Positions 1 through 13,150 of a stretch of DNA of 64,000 nucleotides are shown here, piece after piece. Positions within the stretch are counted from its first letter, which is position 1. Every line of letters begins with the position of its first letter. The position numbers and the translations under genes were made by a program. The DNA comes from Piper betle (lineage: Eukaryota > Streptophyta > Magnoliopsida > Piperales > Piperaceae): positions 83,501 through 147,500 of the forward strand of contig JAURVB010014462.1 in assembly GCA_033002965.1 (NCBI GenBank), written 5' to 3'. The notes under the pieces were generated by a model. It did not search any database. It was not told the origin of the DNA and saw only the letters and a program-made list of their open reading frames with translations.

Positions 1-3000
1 TTTTAATTCCCTGTTTACCTTACTATTTATCTGTATCTTGTATGTATGGATTTTCAATGATGTCACGAGCTATCTAAAATGTTACCTCTTATAAAATGAT
101 ATAAGCCTTGGCTTTTTGAGGGAGCTTTGCACCAAAATATTTTAATTTGGCAATATCAAACATCAAAACTGGAATGATCGAGTGTATATAATATACTCAA
201 ATGAAGGATAAGTTATCCTCTATACTTACGCTCAACTAAAATTGGTCATAATATCTAATGGAAAGTTTTAAGGAACATATATAATAGCTTTGATATATGT
301 ATATATATTTCACTCTCACTAATAATAAGAACCAAGAGAAAATAACTGTTAAATGGGTCACCAGGACATATATAAAAGATATTGTTTAGTATCCATCTAA
401 TAGGATATGCGAGTATTAGTATAAGAATTAATCCATTTAGATTGTGTGAGAATTGTTTTATCAACTATCTCAAACCATAATTATAGCTAACTCGATCGAA
501 CCATTATAAAAGCATTGTTATTCGCTGATAATTATCCAATAATGCATGTATGAGAATACTTAGTATTAATAGAAAAAATTCACTTTTTCGCACTTCTTTG
601 TAGCTATAAAATAAAATTTTAATATTTTCTCTATATTTATAGATAAATATGTACTTTTTTATACGCTTAACTGTTGATAAATTTTTTGCTATCTTACTTT
701 GAGCTCCCTTATATTTTGCCACCCTACTTTTTCCCCTAAATTTACGGCACATCTTAAACTTATTGAAACTTGAAAAAGCCTAATTTTTTGTATTTAAACT
801 AAAACCACAACTTATAATTCAGCTCATCCTTCAAAAAATTATGAAGGGCATCTAAATGCGTTTAAAAAGGACTAATCTTTTTCATTCGTTCGTTAAAACT
901 ATGACTCGTACACAAATTGAGGATACATGTTTTGAATAGTAATTTTTATCTATAATGTATATTTTGTTGATAATAGTTATCAATTTATACCCTCCTGGAC
1001 ATCTACAGTAGAGGAGTTTCAAACAGAAAATTCACCGTTACAAAACCTTGATAGAATATCCTCAAGTTAACAGTGGTAACCGGTAGACAGAGAAGAGAAG
1101 ATCCAATTCATGCAAGGATCAGAAATCAACACACGCAAAGCTTTTAATGGTGAACAGCAGCTGCACAGTCCCTAACTCGCAACCACCCTCAATGATTTGT
1201 CTCTTTGCGTGATTTTCACCGATGCCTTTCACATAACACCTTCCCTTCCCCTGCCGTCTCTTCTTGTTCTTTGTCAGGTGTTCGTAGAAAAGACTATTAA
1301 GAACCAGTGTAATCACATTATCCGCACTATACTACCACACAATTATGAGCTTCAGACCAAAATCCCTTCTCTGCTCTGCTCCATATATGATATGCAGACA
1401 CTTGTGTTCTGTTCACTCACATCAGTGGCTAAATTCAATCTCTCTGGGGTAGTACAGACCATTAGCAAACAAATGGAATGTTGCCGCATTAAAACAGAGA
1501 AAACCCATTTGAGAGATGATAGAATATTTCAGACCCCAGTTATGGAAATAAACAAAGACCAAAGGGATATGCGCATGTTTTTTACTCTCATTTAACACTC
1601 TGAATCCGAGGCAAGAGATATTCCTCTCTAGTACTTGAAAATGCTACTTATGCCATGTATAGATATATATAGATGAAGATGACATAACATCTCATGGATA
1701 TCAGTATAAATGTATCTCATCTCATTGTTGTCTAATGGCCGATATGTATGATTCTTCCCACGGGTATCGCGTTATACTTGTCTTAGATCCACCCCAAAAC
1801 AGCTAGAAGACGTATGAGGGAGATCTAACAGACGTATGGAGATCAAAAACTTCCGACAACTGCAAAGGAATCTCGTCTCTCTCATCGCATTTCTGAGAGG
1901 GCATCAGAAAAAGATGAGAGAGTTAAAATGAGAACAAGCAGCAACCAAACAAAAGATTCAAGAAATGGGATAATAGGCTTGTTGAGGTAAAAGAGAAAAG
2001 CTGCTCCTCTTGCTATTTTCCCTCTCGCATTAACTCCACTGATTTGACGTCCACCGAAGTCCACCCTCTTCCCCCGAACTTGCTTAATCATCTTATATAC
2101 TCTTATCCTTCTGCAAAAACCAACACAAACCTTGTCAAATCCTCGTGTTCTTCTTCATTGATTTTCGATGCATTCAATATGCTTTTTTGGTGTTGTGGGT
2201 GATTACCATAAGTTACAAAATAGGAAGTTACGCACTTTAATTTATCCTCTGGCAGACTAGCACAATCAAAGACATGATAACGCAAAAAAAGGATTCAAGG
2301 TCACCACTGGAGTTGAACAATGAATAACCGGTGCTTCTCTATCGTAGCAAACACGACAGCCGGGTACGAATGTCGGGCATGGCACGGCTGAGCAATTGGT
2401 AGTTGACGACAAACTCAACCCTGCAATTGAAAAGCAAAACCAAGTTCTGGGGAAAACAGAGAAAACCAAGTTCAGAAATAATGTTCTAAGCATCTTTTAT
2501 GGGTATTTTATTAAACAGTACACACCTCTTACCACAAAACATGCTAAAAACCCAGAAAGCATAACTCTTTCCGACGTATGTATAGATGGTGCAATTATGG
2601 ATAAATACCAAGAAGCTTAAACATGGAGAAGAGAGTCAGAAGAAACGGTAGTACTGGGGAAAGTAGCAGCAATGGACATTCTTTTTGCAGCTACGTGGAC
2701 CATACAATGTTGTGGGTATGAAGTTATTTAATCTGTACATACTTCCTCCATGGAAATACCACGAAGATGGAAACTCAAAAGGGAGTCTTTTTTTTCAACA
2801 GTCTACTCCATGTGGGTTTTGTTCCTGGCCAGCTTTGATTGTCAAGTGCCAAAGGCTGCTGTTCTTCACCTCACGTGTGTCTTCTTTGAGAAGACCATCA
2901 ATACGTTGAGTAGTTTGTATTCGTTTTATACACATACTCATGTAAGAACTTTCCCCACTCATATGCGCAGTATATGTTCAGGTAAGGATATGAAGACAAA

Positions 3001-5210
3001 AAAATGTGTGCAGCAAGGATTTGTGTTAAGAGGGTTCTAATATTTAGCGTTTAGGAGAGTTTGTGAACATCTAAAATTTACCCACATCATCTGATCAGGA
3101 TCATGGTAACAAAATAAGATAAGAGCTCAAGGAGGGAAAATGGGGGAGGGGGGCATGGATGGGGAATGAAGAGCTGGAAAATAGCAAATCCATGGAGTTT
3201 GAGCAGAGTAGGAACACTGTTGCAACTGCCAAATTTTCCTGCTCTTTGATCCAAAATCCAATAAACAAATCAAAGATGGAACAAGGGTCCCTGATCAAAC
3301 AGCAATGAGATGTGAGTGACAAGTGATTGATTGCTGTCTCCGTGTTTTTCTTTCTTTATTGCCATCCCTTGTTCATCCATCACCACTGTTCCCTTTTGTC
3401 TCCTACCTCTCTGTGAGTACTAACACCAACCCTCCCCATCCCTACTCCTGCATTGATCTAGTTTTACCTGTAATCAAAGGAATGGAGCATATCTAAAGAT
3501 GGAGGATACGTTGCTGGCAAATACATGACATGTTCAGTACTATACAGTAAACAATGATACACACACTTGCTGCTGCTATAACCAAAGTGTTTGAACAATT
3601 TGACGAGAACTACCATTTTTGCGTTGAGTCCCAACAGAGCCATCCTGCTATAAGATAAGACTGTTCATATTGTAGGGCCAACTAGATTTGCAGATCCTAT
3701 ACGTTGACAATGAACGCCCACCTGCCCCAGATAGGAGTGAAACCGATGGCAATGTAGAAACCAGACACAGATACACCCAGGATGTGGGTTGAACACTAGA
3801 GAATCTTGTCTTAAGAATCCAAGACGACTAGTTAGAAGGTATGGTTGCTTTTTGGGCAGTAAAAATTGTAGATGATGTTACTTCTTGTTCTGGGTCATCA
3901 CAAGACAATATAAATACATTGGGAAAAGGTGTCATGATAATGAAAGGGGTAATGATAGGACTTGCTTAATTATATAAACTTCCTCCTCACCTTCAGATTC
4001 TCTCTCTTCTTTAGCCTCCTTACTCAAAGAACACTTATGAGTTACGACTTATTATTCACAGAGAATATAAATCTCAGTGAAAACAAAACCTCCATAATCC
4101 TATGAAAACACTTCCTCCGAGTTCTCAAAAGAATCCTGACAGTGACAAAAAGAGTACATCCATCCGACTTCCTCTTTATATTCATAAGGTTGAAGCAAGC
4201 ATCCAACGTCTCAAAAGTGATCCCCAGGACCTGGCATATCCATAGACTTTTAAGGGTAAAAGGTTGGATCAAAAGTTCTTGTAAAGAGTGCATTTTAGGT
4301 CCTGATCCAATGGGAAGGAATAAATGGACAGAGTACCCGTTAAATAGGCAGTTTAATCTAATCAATCTTGGTCTCCAGAATAACAAAGGTGAACTTTGCC
4401 CCCAGAAAAATAAAAGATGAATTCAGTAGCGTGTATATCATTTACTTCTTACCAGTCACAACATCTAATTTGATTACTTCTTGTGCTCCATGATTCAAAG
4501 CAAACAGGTAGGTTCATTCGAGGGATGATGAGTTACTACGAAGGTTCCCAAGGCTTTGTGATTTACTAGTGATAAACCTGGCAGTCCCCTTGTTCTATAA
4601 TCCAGCTGCTATTGTTGTATTGCAAAGCTCAATCCATTCACCAATACCACTGTTGAGCTCCGTTCAGGCTTAGAAACTCTCTTTTCTTTTACTTCCTAAA
4701 TTCCAATTCTGCTTCGCTCTGGAGTGGCAATTGCTGAGAGCTATTTTTTGCCACAAGAAGCTTCAGAAATGAGTTTTTTGCATTCACAAATTATGCAATA
4801 TTTAGTTCAAAAAACTGGTGGATAAATGTGCAATAGAGGAACAGCAAAAAGATTTTTGACAAAACATTAAACATAATTGAAACAGCCTACAAACTAGCAG
4901 CTTTTTCCCCAACAACACAAGTTTCTACAACAAAATGAAAATCCTCACCAAGTCTTCTTTAGAAAACCTTCTTTAATATTTGAGAACTTGAGCTTTCACA
5001 AGTGATTAAGGTAGCGTATCTGCTTGATTCAAATAAGTTTCCAATACCAAACTGCCCTTTCTGTCCAAGCAAATGAGGAACAGGCATCATGCAGACGGCA
5101 GTTGGCTTCCATTATGTACAAAATTTCAATTTCTCCACCTATATCACTTCCTTTTCCTAAAAATTTAGAAGAATGAATGAATGGTGATTGTTTTCAGTTG
5201 TTTCCCACTT
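1..5210. other. Intergenic, no gene recognised
   Basis: The first kilobase is very AT-rich with no extended reading frame. From about 1,080 to 5,200 the base composition is more even, but reading frames on both strands stay short (132 codons at most, at 1,197-1,595) and none shows a family motif I recognise. The part just below 5,210 is expected to hold the 3' UTR of the phosphatase gene that ends there. A decayed gene or a non-coding transcript is possible, but I cannot support either. Confidence 0.55.
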
Positions 5211-8200
5211 TCATAACCATTTCCGCCACGTGCTTGACTTCCTATCACCTGGTGCAAACCTAGGAAGGTTTACAAGGGAGTTCACCCTTGTCACACCTTC
5301 AAGAGCAGACCACTCCTCATCCTCAGGACTGAAAATGCACTCTGCAAGGCTCCTGGTTGACTGACTCCTTTCAGGTGCCTTTGCTTCGTTTAGCTCACAG
5401 GCCGGTACAATTTCATCCAGCCCTGAGATTTTCACAGCCCATTCATCAGCTGCAGCTGTTTCTAATGGTATATCATGCACAGCTTTTGTTACATCAGAGT
5501 CCAAAACTCTAGTATGGGGCTCCTCTTTGCTATATCTAAAATGGTCTGTTGATCTTCATCGGAAGAAGACGGATGATCAAAGAAGAGACAGATTACAGCA
5601 CAATCATCACTCTTTGAAGTTGGAAACTTTAGCCTCCATGCCCGAACTGCACAGTCCACAACGGCTCTTGCCGCACTGCCATGATTAGGCGCTGATGCTA
5701 CTATATCCACCACTTCCTTGTTTGAAAGAACATCCCAGACCTACATAGTAACCAAGTTACCCTTTGTTAATGATTTAGTTGATGCGAGAGCCTTTGTGCA
5801 TCAGGCTGTCCTTAATGTAATAACATGCTTGCAATGAAAAGGGTGAGCAAAGAGTTTATTCCAGTTCGCCCTTAAATTTAATTACATGCTTATAATGAAT
5901 GAGAGAGCAAAGAAAATAAACTTGCGTGACGTATATAGTACATATAAACAGACATACAACTGATCTACAGAATTTGGTTTTTTTCTTTTCAAAGTGATCT
6001 ACAGTATTTGTTGCTAGAAAAAATAAGTACAATACCTAACAAGGAATTTAAAATTAAAACGCATTGTCTTTGGAGCAGAAGCATGTTGAGTCACAGAAAT
6101 TGTTTTATAAATAAGCAGTTACAACTATAATTAGTCCTTACCTCATTAACCTCCTAAGGTTCAGGTAGAACAGGATATTTATGAACACACACAATCTAAG
6201 CAAATAAAAAGAGAAGTGTTGCTAAATGGTTAACACAATCCAAAGGTCCACTGAGATTAAGAAACATGCATAAGAAAGAAGTATAGAAGAAACAGTATTA
6301 ATTAAAGAGAGAAGGAGAGAAATATACTTCTTTCTTCTATACTTCTGTGGCAAAAGCCATGAACAGAAGGAGAGAAATATAATAGAAGAAACAGTGGCAA
6401 AAAGAGAGAAGAAGTATATTTTGAAAAAATGTTCATGGCTTTTGAAGTTAACAGAAGGAGAGAAATATACCCCATCCGTGGCAAGAACGACAAACTCATC
6501 TTTGGAAGTAATACGGCGATATGATACATCAGGAACAGATATTAACCCAAAATCCTTGAGGCAAAAATCACCAAACGCCCGAGCCATTGCTAAACCAGGA
6601 GAATCATTGTTAGGCAGCCATACACGTGCAACTTCTGGCTCATCCTGTAGGGCAAAAACCCTTCCTTTGCATTGCTGGATCCGTGCAGCTTCTCCTATAT
6701 GCGTCAACATTGAAAAAAACTATTTAAAACAACTGAAAACTATACACTCAGTCATTATGTGCAGTGTAAATTGAAACAAGTTATTACATACCAAAAGGAA
6801 ATAGGGATATAATATATTGATATAAAAGAAGCATAATGCTACTCTACAAAACATGTCAATACTTAGGCTGCTAGACTCAAACCAATCCCTTAATTAGCGG
6901 ATTAATGAATCCTCGGCACTTTCCACATTCATAGAAAAAGATGCAGATAGCAAATGATAACATAAATATGAAACCAGCCATGCATTGTTAACTTTACAAA
7001 GCCTCTAACGCCAATAATTTCAATTAGGAGGATTGGAAATTGACTTTAGTAATCATATTTCCCAGTTATTTCTCAGGTTCTAGAAAATGTGTGCATTAAT
7101 TTATATCTTTTACTGATTCTATTTTATCCTACACAACACTAATGATGATGATGATGCCGCACTGACAATTCCAGAATTTAAATGTAGAATCACTTCAATA
7201 AATTGAACACGAGTGTCTCTATGTCATGGCAGATATTCTTATAAAACTGTGGCGTATCCTTCTCCGCCAGGAAGCCTACTGAACAATGGACGCCATTTTG
7301 TGCTCCTATTCACTTCCATACGTCATGTAATGGATAAAATTTACTTAAAATCAAAATAAGAATAGTGGTTGTACCGCCTTCAAAGTTGACTGAGATGTGC
7401 AACTGAGCGTATAAAATGTAAATGTAAAGAGGATACTTTGTTAGAATTATCTAGCTAAAATTTCAACTGAATTCTCGAAAGATCATAGAATTCTTATTAT
7501 GTCAAAAAATCTAGAATTTTTGGAAAAACTTACTCGGAAGATTTGGTTTCAAGTCTACAGTCAATTGGACAGCAACTAATAAATTATCTTTGTCTCTAGT
7601 CCCCAGTACTGCCCTTGAGTCTCCAATATTTCCAATTACAAGATCATGTCCCTAGAAAAGTAGAACATAGCATGTTCCTTATTGAAAGGCAAGCTAACGA
7701 AACAAACAAGGCAAGTGAAAAACGTGATCAAGAATACCAACCAAGTATTACCTGCTTGACTAAAGTAACCGCAGTTGTCCCACTACAGAAACAGTCAATA
7801 GTAGGGTGCAATTTGAGTTCTTTATCCATTAACCGGAAAGCTTTTAAGAAACACTGTTTCAGAGTCATGAATACGTCGGGGAGCTTCTCATTGTCCTCAA
7901 CATCCAAGGACTCGTCCTCGAAGTTAATAGATGCAGTGTCTTCAGAGTTCATACTTCCATTGCAACTACTGGCCTCATGCATGCCACCATGATCACTTGT
8001 GTTGCTTCCCCATTGAGAGAAGATCTTAATTGGAAGAGAATCTCTCACTCTCCTAGCAACCAAGTGGCCAAATGGACCATGCCCATCAAAAACACCACAG
8101 AATATCGTGTCACTCCTAGCAGCAAAATTCTGGTAACGGAACAGTATGTTTAGTGAACATCAAATTTCAAACCAGCTTAACTCTATATCACTTGTCCAAC

Positions 8201-8910
8201 AGACACTCACACTGCTACATATAGTCATGCTTAAACGAACATAATTTTACAAAAAACAAACAACCATATGCATGGCATAACAGAGGGGATTTGCAAGACA
8301 ATACTTTTCTCTAATAAGCTCGAAAACAAAGACTAAAACTAACTATAGCAAACATTTCAATACGCACACATAACTGCAAAGTAATAGAACATTTACCATA
8401 GATGACAGCAGCAAAAAACACCCATATAAAAAATTTCAAGCATGCCTAATATGTAGAAGAACAAGCTCGTTCCCTTACACAAAAGAAGCATAAAACGCAG
8501 TAGTAAAAAACGCAAGATCAAACAAACCAAAAACCAAATTCCAAGCCACGACCACCTCCCAGACGATCATGGCGTCCTGGTTGGCCCCTTTCTTCCCTTG
8601 CTGGGTGTACAAGCATGCCACAGAGCTGGAGCCGCTGGCAAACATCCGGCCGGGGATCCTCTGCAGCTCGTCGTCGCTAAAGCTCCCACCTTTCGGCAAC
8701 GAACTCAAGTCCACGCCGCCCCGACCACCCGCCTCCCTTCCTCCCCGCCGCCGCCGCCGCCTTCTTCTTCCTCCCGCGGCCACTCCACCGCCTCGACAAC
8801 GCCCGCAGCGAGTCCGACCTCAGCAAGCCCCCGCCTCCGCCGCCGACGCCGTCAAGGGCCTTCCCCGTTGCTCCGCCGGCGGCGGCGTTGGTGGACATGC
8901 AGGCACCCAT
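5211..8910 (-). CDS. Protein phosphatase 2C (PP2C), five exons, two frame breaks
   Basis: Mn/Mg-dependent serine/threonine phosphatase of the plant PP2C (PPM) family. Exons read from splice sites: 8910-8556, 8129-7752, 7651-7534, 6694-6471 and 5740-5211. Family landmarks in order are QQGKKGANQDAMIVWE (exon 1 end), FCGVFDGHGPFGH (exon 2, metal-binding DGHG), GNIGDSRAVLG (exon 3), a long FALQDEPEVARVWLPN stretch and VLATDG (exon 4), and VWDVLSNKEVV then DDCAV (exon 5). The start MGACMS fits N-myristoylation at Gly2 with a nearby Cys, suggesting membrane attachment. Two breaks interrupt the frame. In exon 1, the N-terminal frame must switch between about 8,680 and 8,815, in a CCG-rich repeat. 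In exon 5, the frame carrying DDCAV stops at 5,489, while the conserved tail (DSDVTKAVHDIPLE, then TRVNSLVNLPRFAPGD) lies in another frame from about 5,555 to 5,211. Length would be about 530 residues. Family call is sure; whether the breaks are real or assembly errors is open. Confidence 0.9.
6307..6470. repeat. Short 17-bp repeat in a PP2C intron, at the exon edge
   Basis: The motif AGAAGGAGAGAAATATA occurs three times, near 6,309, 6,365 and 6,453. The last copy abuts the splice donor of the fourth PP2C exon (exon ends 6,471 on the minus strand). The intron's first 170 bases are thus built from duplications of its own donor region. Confidence 0.7.
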
Positions 8911-11038
8911 GGATCGGAGCGGGGAAGGAAAGGCGACGTCTATGAAGAAGAAGAAATGGAGATGTTGTGTGTGTGTTTGTTTCCGGTTTTTTGTTGTTTT
9001 TTATATCGTTTGGTTGGGCGTTTTTTCACCCATTGAGAAGTCAAAACATCATATCATATCTCAATAATACAAACCATAATAATTGACTTTTTGGTATTGC
9101 CCTTTTTTTTTTTTTGCACTTTCACCGTAAAAAATATATCAATTTTTTACCTGAAGCAAAAAGATTTATCATTTTGAGTAAGTGGTTGAAGTTTGACTTT
9201 TCATTTAAATAAATATATATATATACTAGTTAAATTAAAGACTCGGGCAATACATGGAGTATATTTAATACTTATAAATTTAAGAATATATAAAATTAAT
9301 TTCAGAATTATTATGATATTGTTTTTAAATAAAATAAATAAATAATATTTATATTTAACAATAAATATAATTATACACAAATATTAAAAAATAATTTAAA
9401 TTTTAATACTAAATAAAATTTATTTTTAAGAATTTTTAATTTGATTAGAATCACACTCTAGGTTTTTTAATCATAAATAACAGTATGTAAATTAATATAT
9501 AAAAACAGTAAACATGTAAATTAAGTATATATTGTTCAATAATAAAATTTAATTTGATAGTATACTTACAAATATATTAACATTTTCGTATCCTAATTTA
9601 GTTATAATTATTATTTAATATTTTTCTTATAATAAATAATAATAATAATAATTTCAAATTAAGTAAGCATTAAGGGGCACACAAAATTATTATGAGCTAT
9701 TAAAATATAAGAAAAATAAAAAAAATTTAGCATAATAATATGTGTGTGTGTTTGTGGGCGGGCGTATGCTTCTTTAAAAGCAACCATTGGATTGAAAATT
9801 AAGAAACTTTAAATTCACGCCTTAAATACCATTATTCTTGTTTTTAAGAAAAAAATAGAAAAAATAAATAAAAGGATCAAAAGTTTAAACTGCATCATTA
9901 ATCAACGATTATAAAAGATTACCACCCATCAATCAAAAGTGAGCTGGCAGTGATCCAAACCGTTTGTGCGAAGAAATGTGTTATTAGGCCAATCAAACGA
10001 TCCAAACCAATCCGGTCTTGTGGGCTCGCCCTCCAATCTCCAAAGCACAATTTGATTCTTGGTTTTTTTACTTTTCCCTACATAAAAGATTTTGGGTTAT
10101 ATTTTTTAATTAATGAATTTGATTTAGTTCAAGAATTTTTTAAAATAAAGGATGTTAAGAGAGGGAAGTCATGCCTATCATGTGGTATGTGGTGCACCAA
10201 GTATTGTCCATCTAATTTGGGACCATATGTTGTCTCAGTGCAAAGTTTTTATAACCTACACCAAAGTTTGTTTTGCTTGCCATTCTCATTTATCTTTTAC
10301 CAACCTTGCCACTTGTTAGCGTTCCAAATGTGACCTAATATTAGACATCTTTTTTTAATCGATCATGAGTGTTATATACATGAACTAATACTTATATATA
10401 GCTTATACAAGTTATACTTTTTATTTAGAATAGTTTAGTGAGTGCTACAATTCAACATTCACATAAATAAATATAATAAAAAATACTAAGGACATATATA
10501 AATTTGCAACTCAATTTAATAGTAATTTTAAGCCATTCACTTTAATTATCAAAGTAATTGTAATCAAAATTAATTTCAAAACACCAGACTAATGCATTTT
10601 TTAAAAATTTAAAAATAAGTCATATTAATGTCAAACGAAGATAAAATTTTATCAACTTTTTATTTGTGCACTCTACTTGTATAAGGTACATGAGGTGTAG
10701 CACACCATAATTTTTTCCATATGCTTAAATAGTGTAAATTACATTTCTCTCCAAATTCAAATAAAATATTTTTCAATACATCTTTGTATCGAGCTAAACA
10801 TTTGTATACTAAATCTGAATCTACATAAAATGATTTTATCAATTTTTTAATATGTATTAGATTCAGTTCAATATCTTACCCGACCGTCAAACTAAGCAAA
10901 ATTAAGTATGATATCTCATGTTTTGAAGTAAAAATGAATTATCATGTTAGAACTAAGCTAAATAAATGAATGGTCATCACTAAGTCTTCTTTATATCATA
11001 AAATGGCACCATTCGAATCAGGTAAACCCATATCTAAA

Positions 11039-11041
<3 letters not shown>
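8911..11041. other. AT-rich intergenic region
   Basis: Upstream of the PP2C start there is a poly-T run near 9,105 and then strongly AT-rich DNA with runs such as AATAATAATAAT near 9,640. No reading frame with a recognisable product was seen. The PP2C promoter and 5' UTR should lie in the first few hundred bases, but I see no clear TATA box to assign. Confidence 0.5.

Positions 11042-11095
<54 letters not shown>
11042..11095. repeat. (TA)n microsatellite
   Basis: Uninterrupted TA dinucleotides over about 54 bases, directly followed by the segment that carries the ribosomal protein S16 scrap. Confidence 0.95.
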
Positions 11096-11099
<4 letters not shown>

Positions 11100-11299
11100 T
11101 TCACTCTTATACGCTGATTCCTGTATGCTGCTTGTTTTTCTAATGCAGACAGCGTACAAGAGAAGGATGGCTATCCATAAATAATCCAACGATGGAAGGA
11201 TAGAGTTTCTCATCTCCCACTCAAGGCTGTCTCACCTATCATCACCTCGCCCTCATTCTCCATCGCCAACACCACCTCCGGTGCCGCACCATCACCAAT

Positions 11300-11499
11300 T
11301 GACACCGCTGGTCATCGCCAGAACATTGCCAACCATTCCCCCCGCTGTCTGACTGTCACCCGGCCTCCACAACGTGACGAAGCCAACATTGCTCGTCAAG
11401 TACGACTGCACCCTCCTTGTCACCGACCCGTGCCGCTACAAGCCCAAGAAGTTTAGCGGCCGCAAAGCCCATGTCAGGTTTCAGAAGTCGTACTGTTGA
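11300..11499 (+). pseudogene. Ribosomal protein S16 (uS9) 3'-end fragment
   Basis: The last 35 codons (11,392-11,496) read [20 protein letters not shown] and continue to RFQKSYC before a TGA at 11,497-11,499. This is the C-terminal tail of cytosolic 40S ribosomal protein S16, which normally ends in a basic RFQKSYR. Several substitutions are visible: Arg to Cys in the YDR motif, and the final Arg to Cys. Upstream, at about 11,310-11,335, a match to the conserved IRQ-IA segment can be seen but out of frame, and the rest of the protein is absent. This is therefore a decayed partial copy, not a working gene. The upstream limit is approximate. Confidence 0.75.
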
Positions 11500-12835
11500 T
11501 GAAGCGCCTTGCTTGATTGATTTATTCTTGGTGATGGCTGCTTTCCATCATTTCGAGTTTTGTTACAAATTTTGAAGCGGATTGATTGATCAGTTGAAGT
11601 TCAAAGCTTTTTCTTTTTTCTTTTCAGATTTTATATGGTAGCTTATATTTATGATGATTATGATGATGTTGTTTAGAATGTTTTCGGTTTGATTTCGACT
11701 ATAAAATGTTGAGCTTTCATGATCAAAATGCTAGCACTTTCCTTATTGATAGCTTTGCTCTTGTGGGTTATTTTCATGGGATGGTTGCTTTGGTGGGTAG
11801 TTTTCGAGTTTTGTTTATAGTGTTGAAGGGGATTATCAACTTATATGATTATGATGATGGTAATGATGTTAAGACTATCGCTGTGTGCTTGATGTTGTGT
11901 TTAATTGTTGAGCTTTTATGATCAACTATGCTATCTGTGTGCGTAATTTTGAAGTTGTGTAGCTTATATGTCTTAGGATGATATTGTGATTGTTGCATAC
12001 TCGGGATCATTTTCTTTATGCTGTTGCAGTTCTGTTATGTTCGACAACAGCTAGATGCTTGGAAGACAACACTGACAAGGGTGGATTCTCTTGACAACTT
12101 GAAAAGATATAGAGGTAGATATAACATTTCAAACAAGCACTATTGGAGTGTAAGCTGTTCTTCTCTCTGCTTCTCTGAATCCAAATATGCATACAGAGGT
12201 GAGATATAAAATTTCAAACAATTTTGATTAACATTTCAAACAAACACTTCATTCTTGTTGCCACAATAGCTTGTGTTTGTGTATCTGATTTTTATTAACA
12301 TTTTGGGGTTCATGGTGAAGAGCAAAAGTTCTTGATTGTTATTTGAAGTGAGTCATATGCAACACTCATCAAAACCTGTGTTGCTCCTTGTGATTTTTGT
12401 TTGCTAAAATCTGTGAACATTTCAGTTTGTGCTGCGCACTGGAACTGGGGTGAATGGCTTCACACTTGATCTATCCCTTAGTGAATTTATCTTATACACC
12501 TAGATATTAAGGTCTGCATTCCATTTAATAGTTGCATGAATGGCTTCTCACCTTGTGCATAATATGTTTGTTTTTTTGTAACATATTCCTAAGAAGGGGA
12601 AAATTTATTTTGATAATGAGGGAAATGCCAAGAACTGGGATGAGCCAACAACAAAGTGAGCAATTCACTCCCCATGCTGATTAAGGTTCAAATATGTCAT
12701 GTATTTGATCTTTCTAATTAAGCCAAGGTACATCTTGTTTTGGTTCTTGTCCTTCAACTCCCATTTCAAGTGGCCTTGTACCTCCTCTCTGATTTGTATC
12801 AATTCCTTCAACTTGAGGAAGCCCTAGAATTCCTT
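11500..12835. other. Intergenic, with an internal duplication
   Basis: No coding region recognised. A stretch near 11,560-11,680 (TTTCGAGTTTTGTT, later GATTATGATGATG) is repeated with changes near 11,790-11,860. The 71-codon frame at 11,706-11,921 lies across this duplication and has no family signature. Confidence 0.45.
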
Positions 12836-13150
12836 CAATTTTGAAGTGGGCAAGAGCTTGCATGTGTTCACGTTTGGAGATACATCGCATGCGAAGTCAA
12901 GCGAGATATACTCAGAACTAGAAACCCTGATTGGAAAGATGAGGGAGGCTGGATTTAAACCTGAAACAGATGCAACACTCTATGATGTGGAGGAGGAAGA
13001 GAAGGAGAACATAATTAAGGTCCATAGTGAGAAGCTTGCAATAGCATTTGGGCTGATAAGTACTGAACCTGGATCGAAATTAGGATCATGAAGAACCTCA
13101 GAGTTCATTATTCTACATGTAAAAATGTCCATAACAATTGTAACAATGAT
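12836..13150 (+). pseudogene. PPR protein C-terminal (E/DYW domain) fragment
   Basis: The frame from about 12,838 reads FEVGKSLHVFTFGDTSH, then EIYSELETLIGKMREAGFKP, then DVEEEEKENIIKVHSEKLAI. This is the typical end of a plant DYW-class pentatricopeptide repeat protein; these proteins act in RNA editing in organelles. The HSE of HSEKLAIAFG is the histidine/glutamate pair of the DYW deaminase-like domain. The frame stops at 13,089-13,091, but a one-base shift restores RIMKNLRV, the next conserved block; after it the expected CGDCH zinc ligands are replaced by HYSTC. There are no PPR motifs upstream. It is a truncated, degenerate copy. Together with the S16 scrap 1.3 kb upstream, it suggests captured or duplicated gene pieces. 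Confidence 0.75.

Noticed and set aside
1197..1595. 132-codon frame in the first 5 kb
   Set aside because: No recognisable motif, no splice context or neighbours to support it; length is within chance for this region.
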